Source: Rhizobium gallicum bv. gallicum R602sp | Lineage (GTDB): Bacteria; Pseudomonadota; Alphaproteobacteria; Rhizobiales; Rhizobiaceae | Length of the DNA stretch: 64,000 bases | Assembly: GCF_000816845.1 (NCBI RefSeq) | Contig: NZ_CP006880.1 | Location: forward strand, 1,674,001 to 1,738,000 | Direction of reading: 5' to 3' | Part shown: positions 32,937 to 43,314 of the stretch, piece after piece | Layout: each line of letters starts with the position of its first letter | How positions within the stretch are numbered: position 1 is the stretch's first letter | Notes under the pieces: model-generated | The model's input: only the letters and a program-made list of their open reading frames with translations | Database searches by the model: none | What the model was told of the DNA's origin: nothing | Made by a program: the position numbers and the translations under genes

Positions 32937-34713
32937 CGGCTTCCTGCAACGCTACAATGACGAACTCGGCGCGCTTCGCCGCCGCGCCGCACGCTTTGCC
33001 GATGCTTTCCCGAAGATTGCCGGCCGGCTGCGCATGACGGGTGATGTCGCCGACGACCCGCATGTCGAGCGGCTGATCCAGAGTTTCGCCTATTCCGCAG
33101 CCCGCGTGCGCCAGAAGCTGGACGATGAATTCCCCGAGCTTACCGACGGCCTTCTGGAAACCCTTTATCCCCATTACCTGGCGCCGTTACCCTCCATGAG
33201 CATCGTGAAATTCCGTCCGAGCGAGATGCTGGCTTCGGTGCAGACGGTGCCGCGTCATAGCGAAATCCTGGCTGAGCCGGTCGGCGGCGAGGCCTGCCGC
33301 TTCCGCACAACGCAAGACGTCGAGATCGTGCCTGTCGAGATCGCCTCTGCCTCGCTTTCCGGCCAGCCGTTCAATGCGCCGCTTTCGCCCTATCCCGGCG
33401 CAGCCGGATGCCTCAGGCTGTCGATCCGTTCGAGCGCACCCCGCATGGGCCATCTTTCCGAGAGCGGACTGAAGCGGCTGAGGCTCTACATCGCCTCGCC
33501 CTGGCAGCAGGCGATCCGCATTTATGAGCTTCTGGCAAACCATACGCTCGGGATCGCGCTTGCCCATCACGCCGACGATCGTACGCCGAAATTTCTGCGG
33601 GCGAGCAATCTGCAGCCCGTCGGCTTTGACCCTGAGCAGGCGATGTTGCCCTATCCCCCGTCGAGCTTCACCGGCTACGGGCTTTTGACGGAATTCTTCG
33701 CCCTGCCGCAGAAATTCCTGTTCTTCGATATCGAAGGGCTGGATCCCTGGCATGGAGAAACGCTCGAGATCTTCATTTATCTCAACGACAGCGATGCCAA
33801 GCTGGAGCGAGCCGTTTCTGCGCGCGACTTCGCTCTCAATGCCACTCCGGTCGTCAATCTCTTCCGGCAGATCTGCGAGCCGGTGGCCGTCGACGGAACT
33901 CGCACGGAATACCGGCTGCTACCGGATGCCCGACGTCAGCGGACCCGGGAGATTTATGCAATCGAACGCGTCCTCTTGACGGGCCGCGGCGGCCAGGAGG
34001 AATTCTCTCAGCCGTTCTTCGGGCGCCGCCAGAAAGGCAGCACGGCCTCGACCTACTGGCAGATTTCGCGCCGCTTTGAGGCCGATGACGGCACGAGCGA
34101 CGTCGATATCGCCTTCGTCGACCGCATGCACCGGCCGACCGGCGCGATCGATGCGGTCGCCAGCGTTGACACATTGTGCCTCAACCGCGACCTGCCGGAG
34201 CAGCTGCCCTTCGGCGGCGGGCATCCGCAGCTGCAGCTTGCTTCCGGCAGCGAGGCGGTCGCCCGGGTCGAGGCTCTCATTCCACCGACGCCATCGGTGC
34301 GGATGAACGAGCAGGACGACCGCAACTGGCGACTGATGTCTCACCTGATGCTCAATCATCTGTCGTTGTTCGACAACGAAGGGACCGCCCTTAAGGATAT
34401 CCTTTCCCTTTATGCCTTCCGTGACAGCCCGGAAACCAAGCAGCTCGTCGATGCACTAGCGCGGATCCATGCCCGCAACTCGACGGCACGCCTTGGCAAC
34501 GGCGGCATGGTGCCGGGCACCGAGATCACGCTCGAATTCGATCCCGGCGCCATCGATCGGGCATCCGCTTTCCTGTTCGGCAGCGTGCTCGATCGCTTTT
34601 TCGGCCTCTACACCTCGCTCAACAGCTTCACCCGCCTCTCGATCGCCATGAAGGGGCAATCGAAGCCAATCGCGAGCTGGCCGGCGCGAGCCGCCGAACG
34701 TCCGCTCCTGTGA
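32929..34713 (+). CDS. tssF: T6SS baseplate protein TssF
   Basis: 594 residues. The N-terminus YNDELGALRRRAARFADAFPKIAGRL and DPHVERLIQSFAYSAARVRQKLDDEFPELTDGLLETLYPHYLAPLPSM are strong ImpG / VasA signatures. It forms the wedge with TssG. The ATG overlaps tssE; tssG follows after 13 bp. Confidence 0.94.
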   Translation: MADGFLQRYNDELGALRRRAARFADAFPKIAGRLRMTGDVADDPHVERLIQSFAYSAARVRQKLDDEFPELTDGLLETLYPHYLAPLPSMSIVKFRPSEMLASVQTVPRHSEILAEPVGGEACRFRTTQDVEIVPVEIASASLSGQPFNAPLSPYPGAAGCLRLSIRSSAPRMGHLSESGLKRLRLYIASPWQQAIRIYELLANHTLGIALAHHADDRTPKFLRASNLQPVGFDPEQAMLPYPPSSFTGYGLLTEFFALPQKFLFFDIEGLDPWHGETLEIFIYLNDSDAKLERAVSARDFALNATPVVNLFRQICEPVAVDGTRTEYRLLPDARRQRTREIYAIERVLLTGRGGQEEFSQPFFGRRQKGSTASTYWQISRRFEADDGTSDVDIAFVDRMHRPTGAIDAVASVDTLCLNRDLPEQLPFGGGHPQLQLASGSEAVARVEALIPPTPSVRMNEQDDRNWRLMSHLMLNHLSLFDNEGTALKDILSLYAFRDSPETKQLVDALARIHARNSTARLGNGGMVPGTEITLEFDPGAIDRASAFLFGSVLDRFFGLYTSLNSFTRLSIAMKGQSKPIASWPARAAERPLL

Positions 34714-34726
34714 GGAAGGTGATTGC

Positions 34727-35731
34727 ATGAGCATGGCCGTGAAAAAGACGAGCGATCACCTTGAAGAGAAGCTGGAGCAAGATCCAAGCCGGTTCGAGCC
34801 GACGACGGCCTTCCGTGTCGCCCAGCAGGCTTCCGGACACGATCTTGGCGTTCGTGCGCATATCGGCGTGTCGCCGGCACCGCTTGCCGTCTGCGGCTTT
34901 AACCGGACGGGCGACAAGGCCGTGATCCGCAGCTCACTGGCGGGCCTTACCGGGCCGCTCGGCTCGATGCCACCGGCTTATAACGAACTCATCATGCGCG
35001 AAGAGCGCAACCGATCGCGCGCGCTTGCCAGCTTTTTTGATCTTTTCAGCGCCCGCATGAGCGCGCTGTTCGTCGATGCCTGCGAGAAATACCGCATTGC
35101 GCGGCGGTTGCGCTGGGGTCGTGACCGGCGCAAGAACAGTTTCGTCACGACGCTCTTTTCTCTCACCGGTTTCGGCACGAAGAGGCTTGCCGAACAAAGC
35201 GGCATCGATGATGAGCTCATCCTGCGCTTTAGCGGCTTCTTTTCCGCGCGCGTCAGAAACCTCGTCAACCTGCGCGCCATGCTCTGCGAGTTCACCGGAC
35301 TGCCCGTCGAAATCGAGCAGTTCCGTGGACGCTGGCTCACGATCCCGGTCGAGGACCGAAGCCTACTCGAGCCGGGACGCGACGTGCAGCTCGGCGTCAA
35401 TGCCACGGCAGGCGCTGCAATCCACGATTTCAGCGGCGGCTTCCGCGTCATGATCGGCCCGCTCGACTATGACGCCTATCTGACGCTTTCGCCGGGCAGG
35501 CCGGCAATCGGGGAGCTCTTCGCGCTGACGCGGCTCTATGTCGGTTCCGGTTTCGATTTCGACATCCAGATCATCCTGAAGAAGGAGCAAATTCCCTTCT
35601 GCCAGCTCGGCCAGGCCGGTGACCCGCCACGGCTCGGCTGGAACAGCTGGGCCCGCGTAGCACCTGCAGCCCGAGACAGCAGCGACGCGGTCGTCGTCGA
35701 ACGTGCTTCAGCACCCGTAAAAGCTGTGTGA
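34727..35731 (+). CDS. tssG: T6SS baseplate protein TssG
   Basis: 334 residues. ImpH features include RFEPTTAFRVAQQASG, GLTGPLGSMPPAYNELIMREERNRSRALASFFDLFSARM and the C-terminal GPLDYDAYLTLSPGRPAIGELFALTRLYVGSGFDFDIQIIL. It holds two TssF copies in each wedge and links to TssK. The start is ATG 34727 with GAGGAAGG upstream. Confidence 0.94.
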   Translation: MSMAVKKTSDHLEEKLEQDPSRFEPTTAFRVAQQASGHDLGVRAHIGVSPAPLAVCGFNRTGDKAVIRSSLAGLTGPLGSMPPAYNELIMREERNRSRALASFFDLFSARMSALFVDACEKYRIARRLRWGRDRRKNSFVTTLFSLTGFGTKRLAEQSGIDDELILRFSGFFSARVRNLVNLRAMLCEFTGLPVEIEQFRGRWLTIPVEDRSLLEPGRDVQLGVNATAGAAIHDFSGGFRVMIGPLDYDAYLTLSPGRPAIGELFALTRLYVGSGFDFDIQIILKKEQIPFCQLGQAGDPPRLGWNSWARVAPAARDSSDAVVVERASAPVKAV

Positions 35732-35743
35732 GGGGAGATGGTA

Positions 35744-36946
35744 ATGCGGCTGGAACTCAGGCAGATCAACGGCAATTTTGTCAACAGCGTCGCTCCCAAG
35801 TGGTTCTTCGAGCACGGCCGGCGCACACTCGGGAGGGCTGGCGACTGTGACTGGCAGATGTCTGATCCGGAATGCCACGTCTCGAAGCATCATTGCACGA
35901 TAGAGCGGGACCGCGAGGGTTTCCTGCTGCGCGACCAGAGCGCCAACGGATCGCGTGTCGATGGCATGCTTTTGCTGGAAGGACAAAGTGCAAGGCTCAA
36001 TGACCAATCACGCTTAGAGGTCGGCGGACTGGCCTTCTCAGTCCACATATCCGGTGACAACAATCTTGAATTCGAGGATCCGGATGCAAGCCTGAGGCTT
36101 TCCGATGAGACGCTGACGATCTCGTCGATTCTCGCCGATATCGCGCCCGGCGGGCGTACGGCGACCGGCATTCTCGGCGAACGTGCAAATGACGACTGGC
36201 TGCCGCAAGCCGATCTTGCGGCGACGAAAAGGAACGGAACATCGTCGCGCGATGTCGAGATCGGCTGGAGCGGACCTCCGCAGGTCGAAGGTCTGGCGGC
36301 GATCGTGCCAAACGATTGGAACAGCGACGCTGGCTATAGCAGCGAGCTGGAGCATGGGGCAGCAACGCGCAGCGCCGTTAACCTCCGGCAAAATCGGCCA
36401 GCGGCAGAAGCGGGGGAAACGACCGAGGAGGTAACCGGACAGACGCGAGCGGCCGAGAATGCCGAGGAAATAGACAGGGCCTTCGGCGCGTTGGCGGCAA
36501 GCCCACCTCTCGGCATGCCGGCGCTTGAGGCGCTTGTCCGGCAGCTTGAGGAGGCGAGCGACGGGACGCTTTCGATCTTTGAGATTGAAGCTGCCGAGAT
36601 CGGCGACGGAGCAAGCTTCATCACCGGCGAGGATGCAGCACTCAGCGCGCGGCTGGAGGCTCTGCTGCAGCGGCAATTGGTGCTGAACGCTGCACTGGAA
36701 AAGCTGGTCCGCGCAGCAAGCCACATGCTGGAGCCGCGCATCGTCGAAGCCAGGATTGACGCGGAGCCGTACCGGCAACCGTGGCAGCGAAAGCGAAACT
36801 ACTGGCAGGCCTACCGGACGCAGTTCGAAAAGAGCGGCAGGAGCCTCTCCATACGCGAGCTCTTTCGCGAAGCGATGATGGGGCCGTCTGGCAGCGCCGG
36901 GCAGGACAGCCAGCCGATAACGGGAAGGATTGATCGCGCATCATGA
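35744..36946 (+). CDS. fha: FHA-domain T6SS regulator Fha / ImpI
   Basis: 400 residues. The FHA domain covers about residues 1-95 with GRAGDCDWQ, the SKHHC phosphothreonine-binding segment and NGSRVDG. A low-complexity middle part is followed by a helical C-terminal region (RQPWQRKRNYWQAYRTQFEKS near residue 345 onwards) of the ImpI / VasC type. In Agrobacterium Fha binds phosphorylated TssL to switch secretion on. ATG 35744 is chosen because GGGGAG lies six bases upstream. Confidence 0.9.
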   Translation: MRLELRQINGNFVNSVAPKWFFEHGRRTLGRAGDCDWQMSDPECHVSKHHCTIERDREGFLLRDQSANGSRVDGMLLLEGQSARLNDQSRLEVGGLAFSVHISGDNNLEFEDPDASLRLSDETLTISSILADIAPGGRTATGILGERANDDWLPQADLAATKRNGTSSRDVEIGWSGPPQVEGLAAIVPNDWNSDAGYSSELEHGAATRSAVNLRQNRPAAEAGETTEEVTGQTRAAENAEEIDRAFGALAASPPLGMPALEALVRQLEEASDGTLSIFEIEAAEIGDGASFITGEDAALSARLEALLQRQLVLNAALEKLVRAASHMLEPRIVEARIDAEPYRQPWQRKRNYWQAYRTQFEKSGRSLSIRELFREAMMGPSGSAGQDSQPITGRIDRAS

Positions 36947-38283
36947 GAAATGAAAACCGGGTGGCATGGAGCGAAGGCATGTTCCTTCGCGTACAGCATT
37001 TCCAACAATCCGACCGCTGGACGGAGCGGCTTGTCCGGACCACGACGCGTGCCTTGATGCCCTACCCTTGGGGAATCGCTGAAATAGGCATCGATCGCAG
37101 CGCACTGGCGATCGGCCAGTTCGCGCTTTCGAACCTGCGCGGCATCCTGCCTGACGGTACGCCCTTCGAAGCACCGGTGGACGCTGATCTGCCGGCACCG
37201 ATCGATCTGGACGAGAACACCAAGAACGCCATCATCTATCTCGCTCTACCGGCAAGACAGCCCGGAAAAGCAGACGTCGCGATCAACGGCAGCGCGGCGT
37301 TGAACAGCGTGCGCATCGTCGCTTCGCATTATGAAGCGCCCGACGCCAATGTCGAAACGGATTTCATGGCGCCGATCGATGTCGGCCGGCTGAGCCTGCG
37401 CTATCTGAAGACAGGCGACGAGCTTTCCGGTTACGAACTGCTTGGTCTTGCCCGCGTCATCGAGGTGCGATCGGACCGCGCCGTCATCCTCGATCCCGAC
37501 TTTATCGCCCCAAGCCTCAACTGCGCTGCCCAGCCACGCCTTGCCGAGCTCATCACCGAGCTCCTTGGCATCGTGCGCCACCGGGCGCAGGCGATCGCCG
37601 AACGCATCGGCGATCCAACGATCAGAGGGACAGCTGAAGTCGGCGACTATTTCCTGCTGCAGATCCTAAATCGCGCGGACCCAATGCTGCGGCATATCTC
37701 CGCCAACGCGACGCGGATGCATCCCATCACCTTTTACGAACATTGCATTCAGCTGGCCGGCGAGCTCGCGACGTTCACCACGGCCGGCAAGCGGGCAAGC
37801 GACTTCCCGCCCTATCGCCATGAGGATCTGAAGGCGACCTTTTCGGCCGTCTTTGAGGATCTCAGGACCTCGCTGTCGGCCGTTCTCGAACAGGCCGCCG
37901 TTTCGATCGAGCTTGCCGAGCGCCGCCACGGCGTACGGGTCGGCACGATCCATGACCGCTCGCTGCTCAAAGATGCCGGCTTCGTGCTCGCCGTGCGCGC
38001 CGAAATGCCTACCGAGGACGTGCGGCGGCGCTTCCCCGCCCAGGTCAAGGTCGGCCCGGTCGAGCGCATCGCCGATCTCGTCAATGTCGCGCTGCCCGGT
38101 ATTCCCGTGCGTCCGCTGCCCGTTCTGCCGCGCCAACTGCCCTATCGCTCGGGCACCATCTACTTCGAACTCGACACCAAGAATCCGCTTTGGAAGCAAC
38201 TCGACACTTCGGGCGCCATCGCCCTGCATCTCGCAGGCGACTTTCCCGGCCTCGAAATGGAACTATGGGCCCTTAGAGAATGA
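36943..38283 (+). CDS. tssK: T6SS baseplate protein TssK
   Basis: 446 residues, full length. N-terminal VAWSEGMFLRVQHFQQSDRW is the classical TssK start (shell-like domain), and the C-terminal GPVERIADLVNVALPGIPVRPLPVLPRQLPYRSGTIYFELD is the conserved receptor-binding-like end. It joins the baseplate to TssL/TssM. It overlaps fha (ATGA) and tssL (four bases). Confidence 0.95.
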   Translation: MRNENRVAWSEGMFLRVQHFQQSDRWTERLVRTTTRALMPYPWGIAEIGIDRSALAIGQFALSNLRGILPDGTPFEAPVDADLPAPIDLDENTKNAIIYLALPARQPGKADVAINGSAALNSVRIVASHYEAPDANVETDFMAPIDVGRLSLRYLKTGDELSGYELLGLARVIEVRSDRAVILDPDFIAPSLNCAAQPRLAELITELLGIVRHRAQAIAERIGDPTIRGTAEVGDYFLLQILNRADPMLRHISANATRMHPITFYEHCIQLAGELATFTTAGKRASDFPPYRHEDLKATFSAVFEDLRTSLSAVLEQAAVSIELAERRHGVRVGTIHDRSLLKDAGFVLAVRAEMPTEDVRRRFPAQVKVGPVERIADLVNVALPGIPVRPLPVLPRQLPYRSGTIYFELDTKNPLWKQLDTSGAIALHLAGDFPGLEMELWALRE

Positions 38284-39827
38284 AGAACGAACGGTCTGCA
38301 AATTGGCAGGATCTGCCAACCGTGGTCGAGATCACCGAAGCCGGCGTCAAGAAGACGCAATCGGCACGGAAGATGGCGGAACTGCTCGATGATGCCCTCG
38401 ACGTCAAGGACATCATTCCGGGCATCCCCAACGACCGCGGAGAAGCGGGTATCGGCGGCTTGTCCTTAGAAGCACTGGTGCGCGACTTCCGCTTCGGCGG
38501 CGAGGAAGTTCCAACCATCGTGCGTTCGGCCGCACCGCTTCTCAATCTCGCGCACGCGATCCGCTACAGTGACGCCCAGCCGGATGTCGACCAGCTGCGC
38601 CGTGTGACAATCGAGGCAGTCGGCCGTTACGAACGTGACCTTGCGGCAGCCCGCATCAGCCCTGAGCGGGCCCGTGCAGCCCATTATATCGTTTGCGCGA
38701 CGGTCGACGACGTGGTTCTCAGCAAACCCTGGGGCGTGCGCACCGGATGGGCGCGCTCCGGACTTGTTTCCACCTTCCATATGGACGTGACGGGTGGTGA
38801 TCGCGTCTTCGATCTTCTTGACCATTTCCATCAAAGCCCGGGCGCCAACAAGGACCTGCTGCTCTTGATCTATCTCTGCCTGTCTCTGGCCTTCGAGGGG
38901 CGAACCCGCGTTTCGACGCGCGGCACGCTGGAGCTCGGTCGCATCCGAGACAGCCTCTATAAGACGCTGCTCGGTCAGTACGGCGTTTTCGAACGGGAAC
39001 TGTCGCCGCATTGGCGCGGCGTTTCCGCTCGCCATACCCCGCTTCGTACCGCCGTCGCTCTGTGGACCTTGCTTTGCGCCCTCGTCCTTCTTTTCGCCCT
39101 CGGCTATCTCTTCTTCACGCTTTCGCTGAACCGCGCCTCGGACGGCACCTTCGAGCGGCTTGCCTCGCTGCCGCCGCGCGAGACGCCGAGCGTCTTGATC
39201 GAGCCGCCGGAACCGCCCGCTGCTCCGCCCAAGGCACAGGTCGAGACGCCGCCGGTGCCGAAGGTCGTGATCGCCCCGCCGGTCAAGCCGCCGCAACCAA
39301 GCCGCCTCGACAACCTGCTCGCCTTCCTCCAGCCAGAGGTGGAGCGCAAGCTGGTGACGCTTTCCAATGACGACGGCAGGCTCCGGGTCCGCATAAACAA
39401 TTCAGGTCTCTTCGAAACCGGCAGCGCCGAGGTCAGCAGCCAGTTCCGCGGCCTTCTGGAGCGCATCGGCGGTGCACTGGCGGCAGAAAAATTCCGCGCC
39501 GTCGTCGTCGGCTATACCGACAACGTGCCGATCCGGACAATCCAGTTTCCGTCGAACTGGCACCTTTCGGAAGCGCGCGCCCGCTCCGTCGGCGAAATCT
39601 TTGCCGCTTATACCGGTCCCGGCGCGATTTTGACGGATGGCCGCGCCGATAGCGATCCGATTGCCAGCAACGACACGCCGCAGGGCCGTGAGATCAACCG
39701 GCGCACCGAAATCCTCGTGCTCACGGACCCCCGTGAACGACTGAACGATGCGGGCATGAATGCGCCTGTACCGGGCGGGACCGATAATGGCCCTGCCACA
39801 TCCGCAGCAGGAGGCAAGTCTCCGTGA
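38280..39827 (+). CDS. tssL: T6SS membrane-complex protein TssL with C-terminal OmpA domain
   Basis: 515 residues. A cytoplasmic DotU domain (NLAHAIRYSDAQPDVDQLRR, YIVCATVDDVVLSKPWG) is followed by one membrane span (ALWTLLCALVLLFALGYLFF, near residue 262), a proline-rich periplasmic linker (EPPEPPAAPPKAQVETPPVPK), and a peptidoglycan-binding OmpA / MotB-like domain (GYTDNVPIRTIQFPSNWHLSEARARSV). The last probably anchors the complex to the wall. Threonine phosphorylation by PpkA is known for the Agrobacterium protein. Confidence 0.94.
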   Translation: MKNERSANWQDLPTVVEITEAGVKKTQSARKMAELLDDALDVKDIIPGIPNDRGEAGIGGLSLEALVRDFRFGGEEVPTIVRSAAPLLNLAHAIRYSDAQPDVDQLRRVTIEAVGRYERDLAAARISPERARAAHYIVCATVDDVVLSKPWGVRTGWARSGLVSTFHMDVTGGDRVFDLLDHFHQSPGANKDLLLLIYLCLSLAFEGRTRVSTRGTLELGRIRDSLYKTLLGQYGVFERELSPHWRGVSARHTPLRTAVALWTLLCALVLLFALGYLFFTLSLNRASDGTFERLASLPPRETPSVLIEPPEPPAAPPKAQVETPPVPKVVIAPPVKPPQPSRLDNLLAFLQPEVERKLVTLSNDDGRLRVRINNSGLFETGSAEVSSQFRGLLERIGGALAAEKFRAVVVGYTDNVPIRTIQFPSNWHLSEARARSVGEIFAAYTGPGAILTDGRADSDPIASNDTPQGREINRRTEILVLTDPRERLNDAGMNAPVPGGTDNGPATSAAGGKSP

Positions 39828-42800
39828 ACCCGCTTGGCTATTTCTATACGCTCCGATCCTATGTGGAATCCTATGCGGGCCTGCTCGGTCGGCGGTTCCT
39901 CTCCATTATCTGGGTTGCGGCGATCTGCGTCGTCATCTGGTTTTACGGCTACATACTGGCCTATGGCGACTTCAAGCCGTTGGCGAGTGTCAGCGCCCGA
40001 TTGATTGCGCTTGGGATCGTGCTTGCCGCCTGGATCGGATATCTCGTCTATTCGCTGATCCGAGCCCGCCGCCGCGACGACAAGCTGGTCGAAGGCATCG
40101 AGCGGGATGCGGCGGCCGACGCGGCCGCAAGCCAACAGGCTGAGGTCGGCGAAATACACACGCGCCTCAAGGAGGCGCTGGCGCTGCTGCGGCGCATTAC
40201 GCGCAAGCGTCTCGGCTACATCTACGAGCTGCCCTGGTACGTGATCTTCGGTGCGCCAGGCTCCGGCAAGACGACGGCGCTGACAAATTCGGGCTTGACG
40301 TTTCCGCTTGGCGATGCTCTCGGCAGCAGTGCCGTGCAGGGCATCGGCGGCACCAGGAACTGCAATTGGTGGTTTACCGATGAGGCGATCCTCATCGACA
40401 CCGCCGGCCGCTACACGACGCAGGATGATCTCAACGGCGCCTCGAAGGCCGGCTGGGAAGGTTTCCTCGGCCTGTTGCGCAAATATCGCCGTTCACAGCC
40501 GATCAACGGCGTGCTTGTAACGCTTTCGATCGGCGATCTGTTGAAACGCGATCCGGAAGCTCAGCGCGAGGAGGTGCGAGCCATCCGCCAGCGCCTGTCG
40601 GAACTCGACGATTTCTTGCAGGCGCGCGTGCCCGTCTATGTCGTTTTGACAAAGGCCGATCTGATGACCGGTTTCGTCGAATTCTTCGATGGCCTCAACA
40701 GGAGTGACCGCGAGCAGGTCTGGGGCACGACCTTCGGGCTTGAGGAAAGCTACAAGTCGCAGAATCTCCCCGACCGTTTTTCGGAGGAATTTGCCCTACT
40801 GCAGGAACGCGTCGGCGCCATGCTGGTCGAGCGGCTGCAACAGGAGCCGAATGCCGAGCTTCGCGGACGCATCTTCCGCTTCCCCGCAGAACTGGCTGCC
40901 CTGAAGGAGCGTTTGCACGAGACGCTGACGGAACTCTGCTCCAGTTCGAAACTGGTGGAAGCGCCGCTGCTGCGCGGTATCTATTTTGCCTCGGGAACCC
41001 AGTCCGACGCGTTCGCGGCCAATGCGGTGCCGCGCATGCGCCGCAGCTATTTCCTGACGCGCCTCTTCAAGGACGTGATCTTCGACGAGGCTTCGCTCGT
41101 TTCGCGCGACGCCAGGCTCTCGCGCCGCCAGACCTATTTCCGCCGCGCAGCCTATGGCGCAGCCTTGGTCTTGCTCGCTGTCGTTTTCACCAGCTGGACG
41201 ATGACCTATTTTCAGAACGCGCGGGCACTGGCAAGCGCCGAGCAACATATCGGCGCATACGAGCAGCTTGTCAGGGGCGTGCCGGTGCGCAACGTCGCGG
41301 ATCAGGATTTCCTGCGCATACTTCCGGCGCTCGACCATTTGAAAGCCGTCACCAGCGGCTTCTCCAAGGATCGCGTCTGGCCGGTCAGTTTCGGCCTTGA
41401 CCAGAAAGGCAAGATCGCCAGTCGCCAGCGCGATGCCTATCAACGGGCACTGAATGCCCTGCTTTTGCCGCGCATGCTCGTTGAACTACAAAACGAAATG
41501 GCGGATGCGAAAGATGCCGGCAAGGCTTTCGATGCGTTGAAGCTCTACGGCATGTTGGGCGGCCTCGGTCCGATCGAGCCGGAATTCGTGTCGCTGAAAT
41601 CCGAGGAGATGTTCACGGCGCTTTATCCGGGTGAAGGTCGTGCGGCCGCGCGCCGTGCGCTGATTGCCCATGCCGAGACGATGGCCACGGGCGCGCTTTC
41701 GCCGGTCGAACTCGACAATGTCTTGATTGCCAGGACGCGTGAGACAATCCGCTCGAAAAGCCTTGCCGCCCGCGCCCATGATATTCTTGCCGGCTATCGC
41801 CAAACCCGCGCGCTTGCTCCGTGGGTGCCTGCCGATGCTTTCGGCCCGCTTGGCGAACAGGTCTTCGAGCGCAGGTCGAAGGCGCCGCTTCGCGACGGCA
41901 TTTCCGGGTTTTATACGACGACCGGATATCGGACCGTCGTCATGCCACGTCTTGCCGATGCCGCACGCGAGGCATTCGATGAAAAATGGGTGCGCGGCAC
42001 CGACACCAACTCCGCCGGTATGACCGTCGACCGTGTGGCGCAGGCGGCATTGCAGCTCTATTTCGACAATTTCAGCCAGCAGTGGTCCGCATTGTTGTCG
42101 GATTTCCGCCTGCGTCCTTCGCAGTCGCTTGGCGATGCTACGGAAACCACCCGTATTCTGTCGGCCGAGCCGAGCGTGATAGAAGCCATATCGCGATCGA
42201 TCGCCGCGGCGACCGATTTGCGGATGCCGGCCGGGCGCGAACTCGCATCGAATGATGGCTCGGCGCCGGAAGCGCTCTCGACCCCGATCCTCTCCGGTGC
42301 CGAAAATGCCCCGGATCCGTATGGGAACCTGCGCGAGGCTCTGCAGCCGCCAAAGGCTGCGCTGCAGGGACAGGATCGCACCAGCGCGCCGCGCTCGAAG
42401 ATCGCCTCGCTTCAGACGAGCTTGCAGAAGCTCCACGAACAGCTCTCGCGCGCCTCGACCTCGACGGCCGAGATCGCCCAGGTCTTCGACGTCAACGGCC
42501 AGCTTACCACCGCCACGCAAGACCTCCTCCAAGATGCTCGCCGCCTTCCCGCGCCGGTCGATACCTGGATCGCAAGCCTGTCGGCCGATGTCGGTTCACT
42601 TGCCGTGAAGTCCGCGCGCACCCGCATCAGCAATCTGTGGACCAGCGATGCCGCAAGCTTCTGCTCCAATGCCGTCACCGGCCGCTATCCCTTTGATCGC
42701 GCGTCACAGCGTGATGTCGCCATGAGCGATTTCGTTCGCCTCTTCGGCCCCGATGGCCTCCTTCAGACCTTCTTCAAGGAGAAGCTGGCACCCTTTGTCG

Positions 42801-43312
42801 ATACCAGCGCCTCGCCCTGGGGCTGGAAGGGCACCTTCGGCGCGCCCGGCATTGCGAGCGATGCGATTGCCCAGTTCGAAAACGCCGACAAGATCCACCG
42901 CGCCTTCTTTCCGGCCGGCAGTCAGGAGCCGGTTGTGGCCATCAACGTAAAGCCCGTGTCGCTGAGCGAAAGCGCCAATGCCGTGATGATGGAGATCGAC
43001 GGCGAGCGGGTGATCTATTTCCATGGTCCCGTCCAGTCGAAATCGATCTCCTGGCCATCCAAGGAAAGCGCCAACCTGTCGAGGATCGCTTTCCAGCCGG
43101 GTGGCTGGCAGCAGGCCATGACGGAAAATGGCGACTGGTCGCCGTTCCGCTTGTTCGACGATGCCAAGATCTTCAACGAAAGCCAGGATCTCTTCCGGGC
43201 GCGCTTCGAAACCAATGGTCAGACGGCCGAGTTCGACGTCCAGTTCGGTTCCGTGCTCAATCCATTCCGGCTGGAGGCCCTTTCGAAGTTCTCCTGCCCG
43301 TCGCAGTTTTGA
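39824..43312 (+). CDS. tssM: T6SS membrane-complex protein TssM / IcmF
   Basis: 1162 residues from a GTG overlapping the tssL stop (GTGA). Two N-terminal membrane spans (about residues 25-45 and 57-78), an intact Walker A GAPGSGKTT near residue 143 in a cytoplasmic GTPase-like domain with DTAGRY, a third span near residue 445 (ALVLLAVVFTSWTMTYF), and a long periplasmic part ending in the DUF1215 / C-terminal beta region (RLFDDAKIFNESQDLFRARFE). TssM forms the envelope channel with TssL. Confidence 0.95.
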   Translation: MNPLGYFYTLRSYVESYAGLLGRRFLSIIWVAAICVVIWFYGYILAYGDFKPLASVSARLIALGIVLAAWIGYLVYSLIRARRRDDKLVEGIERDAAADAAASQQAEVGEIHTRLKEALALLRRITRKRLGYIYELPWYVIFGAPGSGKTTALTNSGLTFPLGDALGSSAVQGIGGTRNCNWWFTDEAILIDTAGRYTTQDDLNGASKAGWEGFLGLLRKYRRSQPINGVLVTLSIGDLLKRDPEAQREEVRAIRQRLSELDDFLQARVPVYVVLTKADLMTGFVEFFDGLNRSDREQVWGTTFGLEESYKSQNLPDRFSEEFALLQERVGAMLVERLQQEPNAELRGRIFRFPAELAALKERLHETLTELCSSSKLVEAPLLRGIYFASGTQSDAFAANAVPRMRRSYFLTRLFKDVIFDEASLVSRDARLSRRQTYFRRAAYGAALVLLAVVFTSWTMTYFQNARALASAEQHIGAYEQLVRGVPVRNVADQDFLRILPALDHLKAVTSGFSKDRVWPVSFGLDQKGKIASRQRDAYQRALNALLLPRMLVELQNEMADAKDAGKAFDALKLYGMLGGLGPIEPEFVSLKSEEMFTALYPGEGRAAARRALIAHAETMATGALSPVELDNVLIARTRETIRSKSLAARAHDILAGYRQTRALAPWVPADAFGPLGEQVFERRSKAPLRDGISGFYTTTGYRTVVMPRLADAAREAFDEKWVRGTDTNSAGMTVDRVAQAALQLYFDNFSQQWSALLSDFRLRPSQSLGDATETTRILSAEPSVIEAISRSIAAATDLRMPAGRELASNDGSAPEALSTPILSGAENAPDPYGNLREALQPPKAALQGQDRTSAPRSKIASLQTSLQKLHEQLSRASTSTAEIAQVFDVNGQLTTATQDLLQDARRLPAPVDTWIASLSADVGSLAVKSARTRISNLWTSDAASFCSNAVTGRYPFDRASQRDVAMSDFVRLFGPDGLLQTFFKEKLAPFVDTSASPWGWKGTFGAPGIASDAIAQFENADKIHRAFFPAGSQEPVVAINVKPVSLSESANAVMMEIDGERVIYFHGPVQSKSISWPSKESANLSRIAFQPGGWQQAMTENGDWSPFRLFDDAKIFNESQDLFRARFETNGQTAEFDVQFGSVLNPFRLEALSKFSCPSQF

Positions 43313-43314
43313 GC

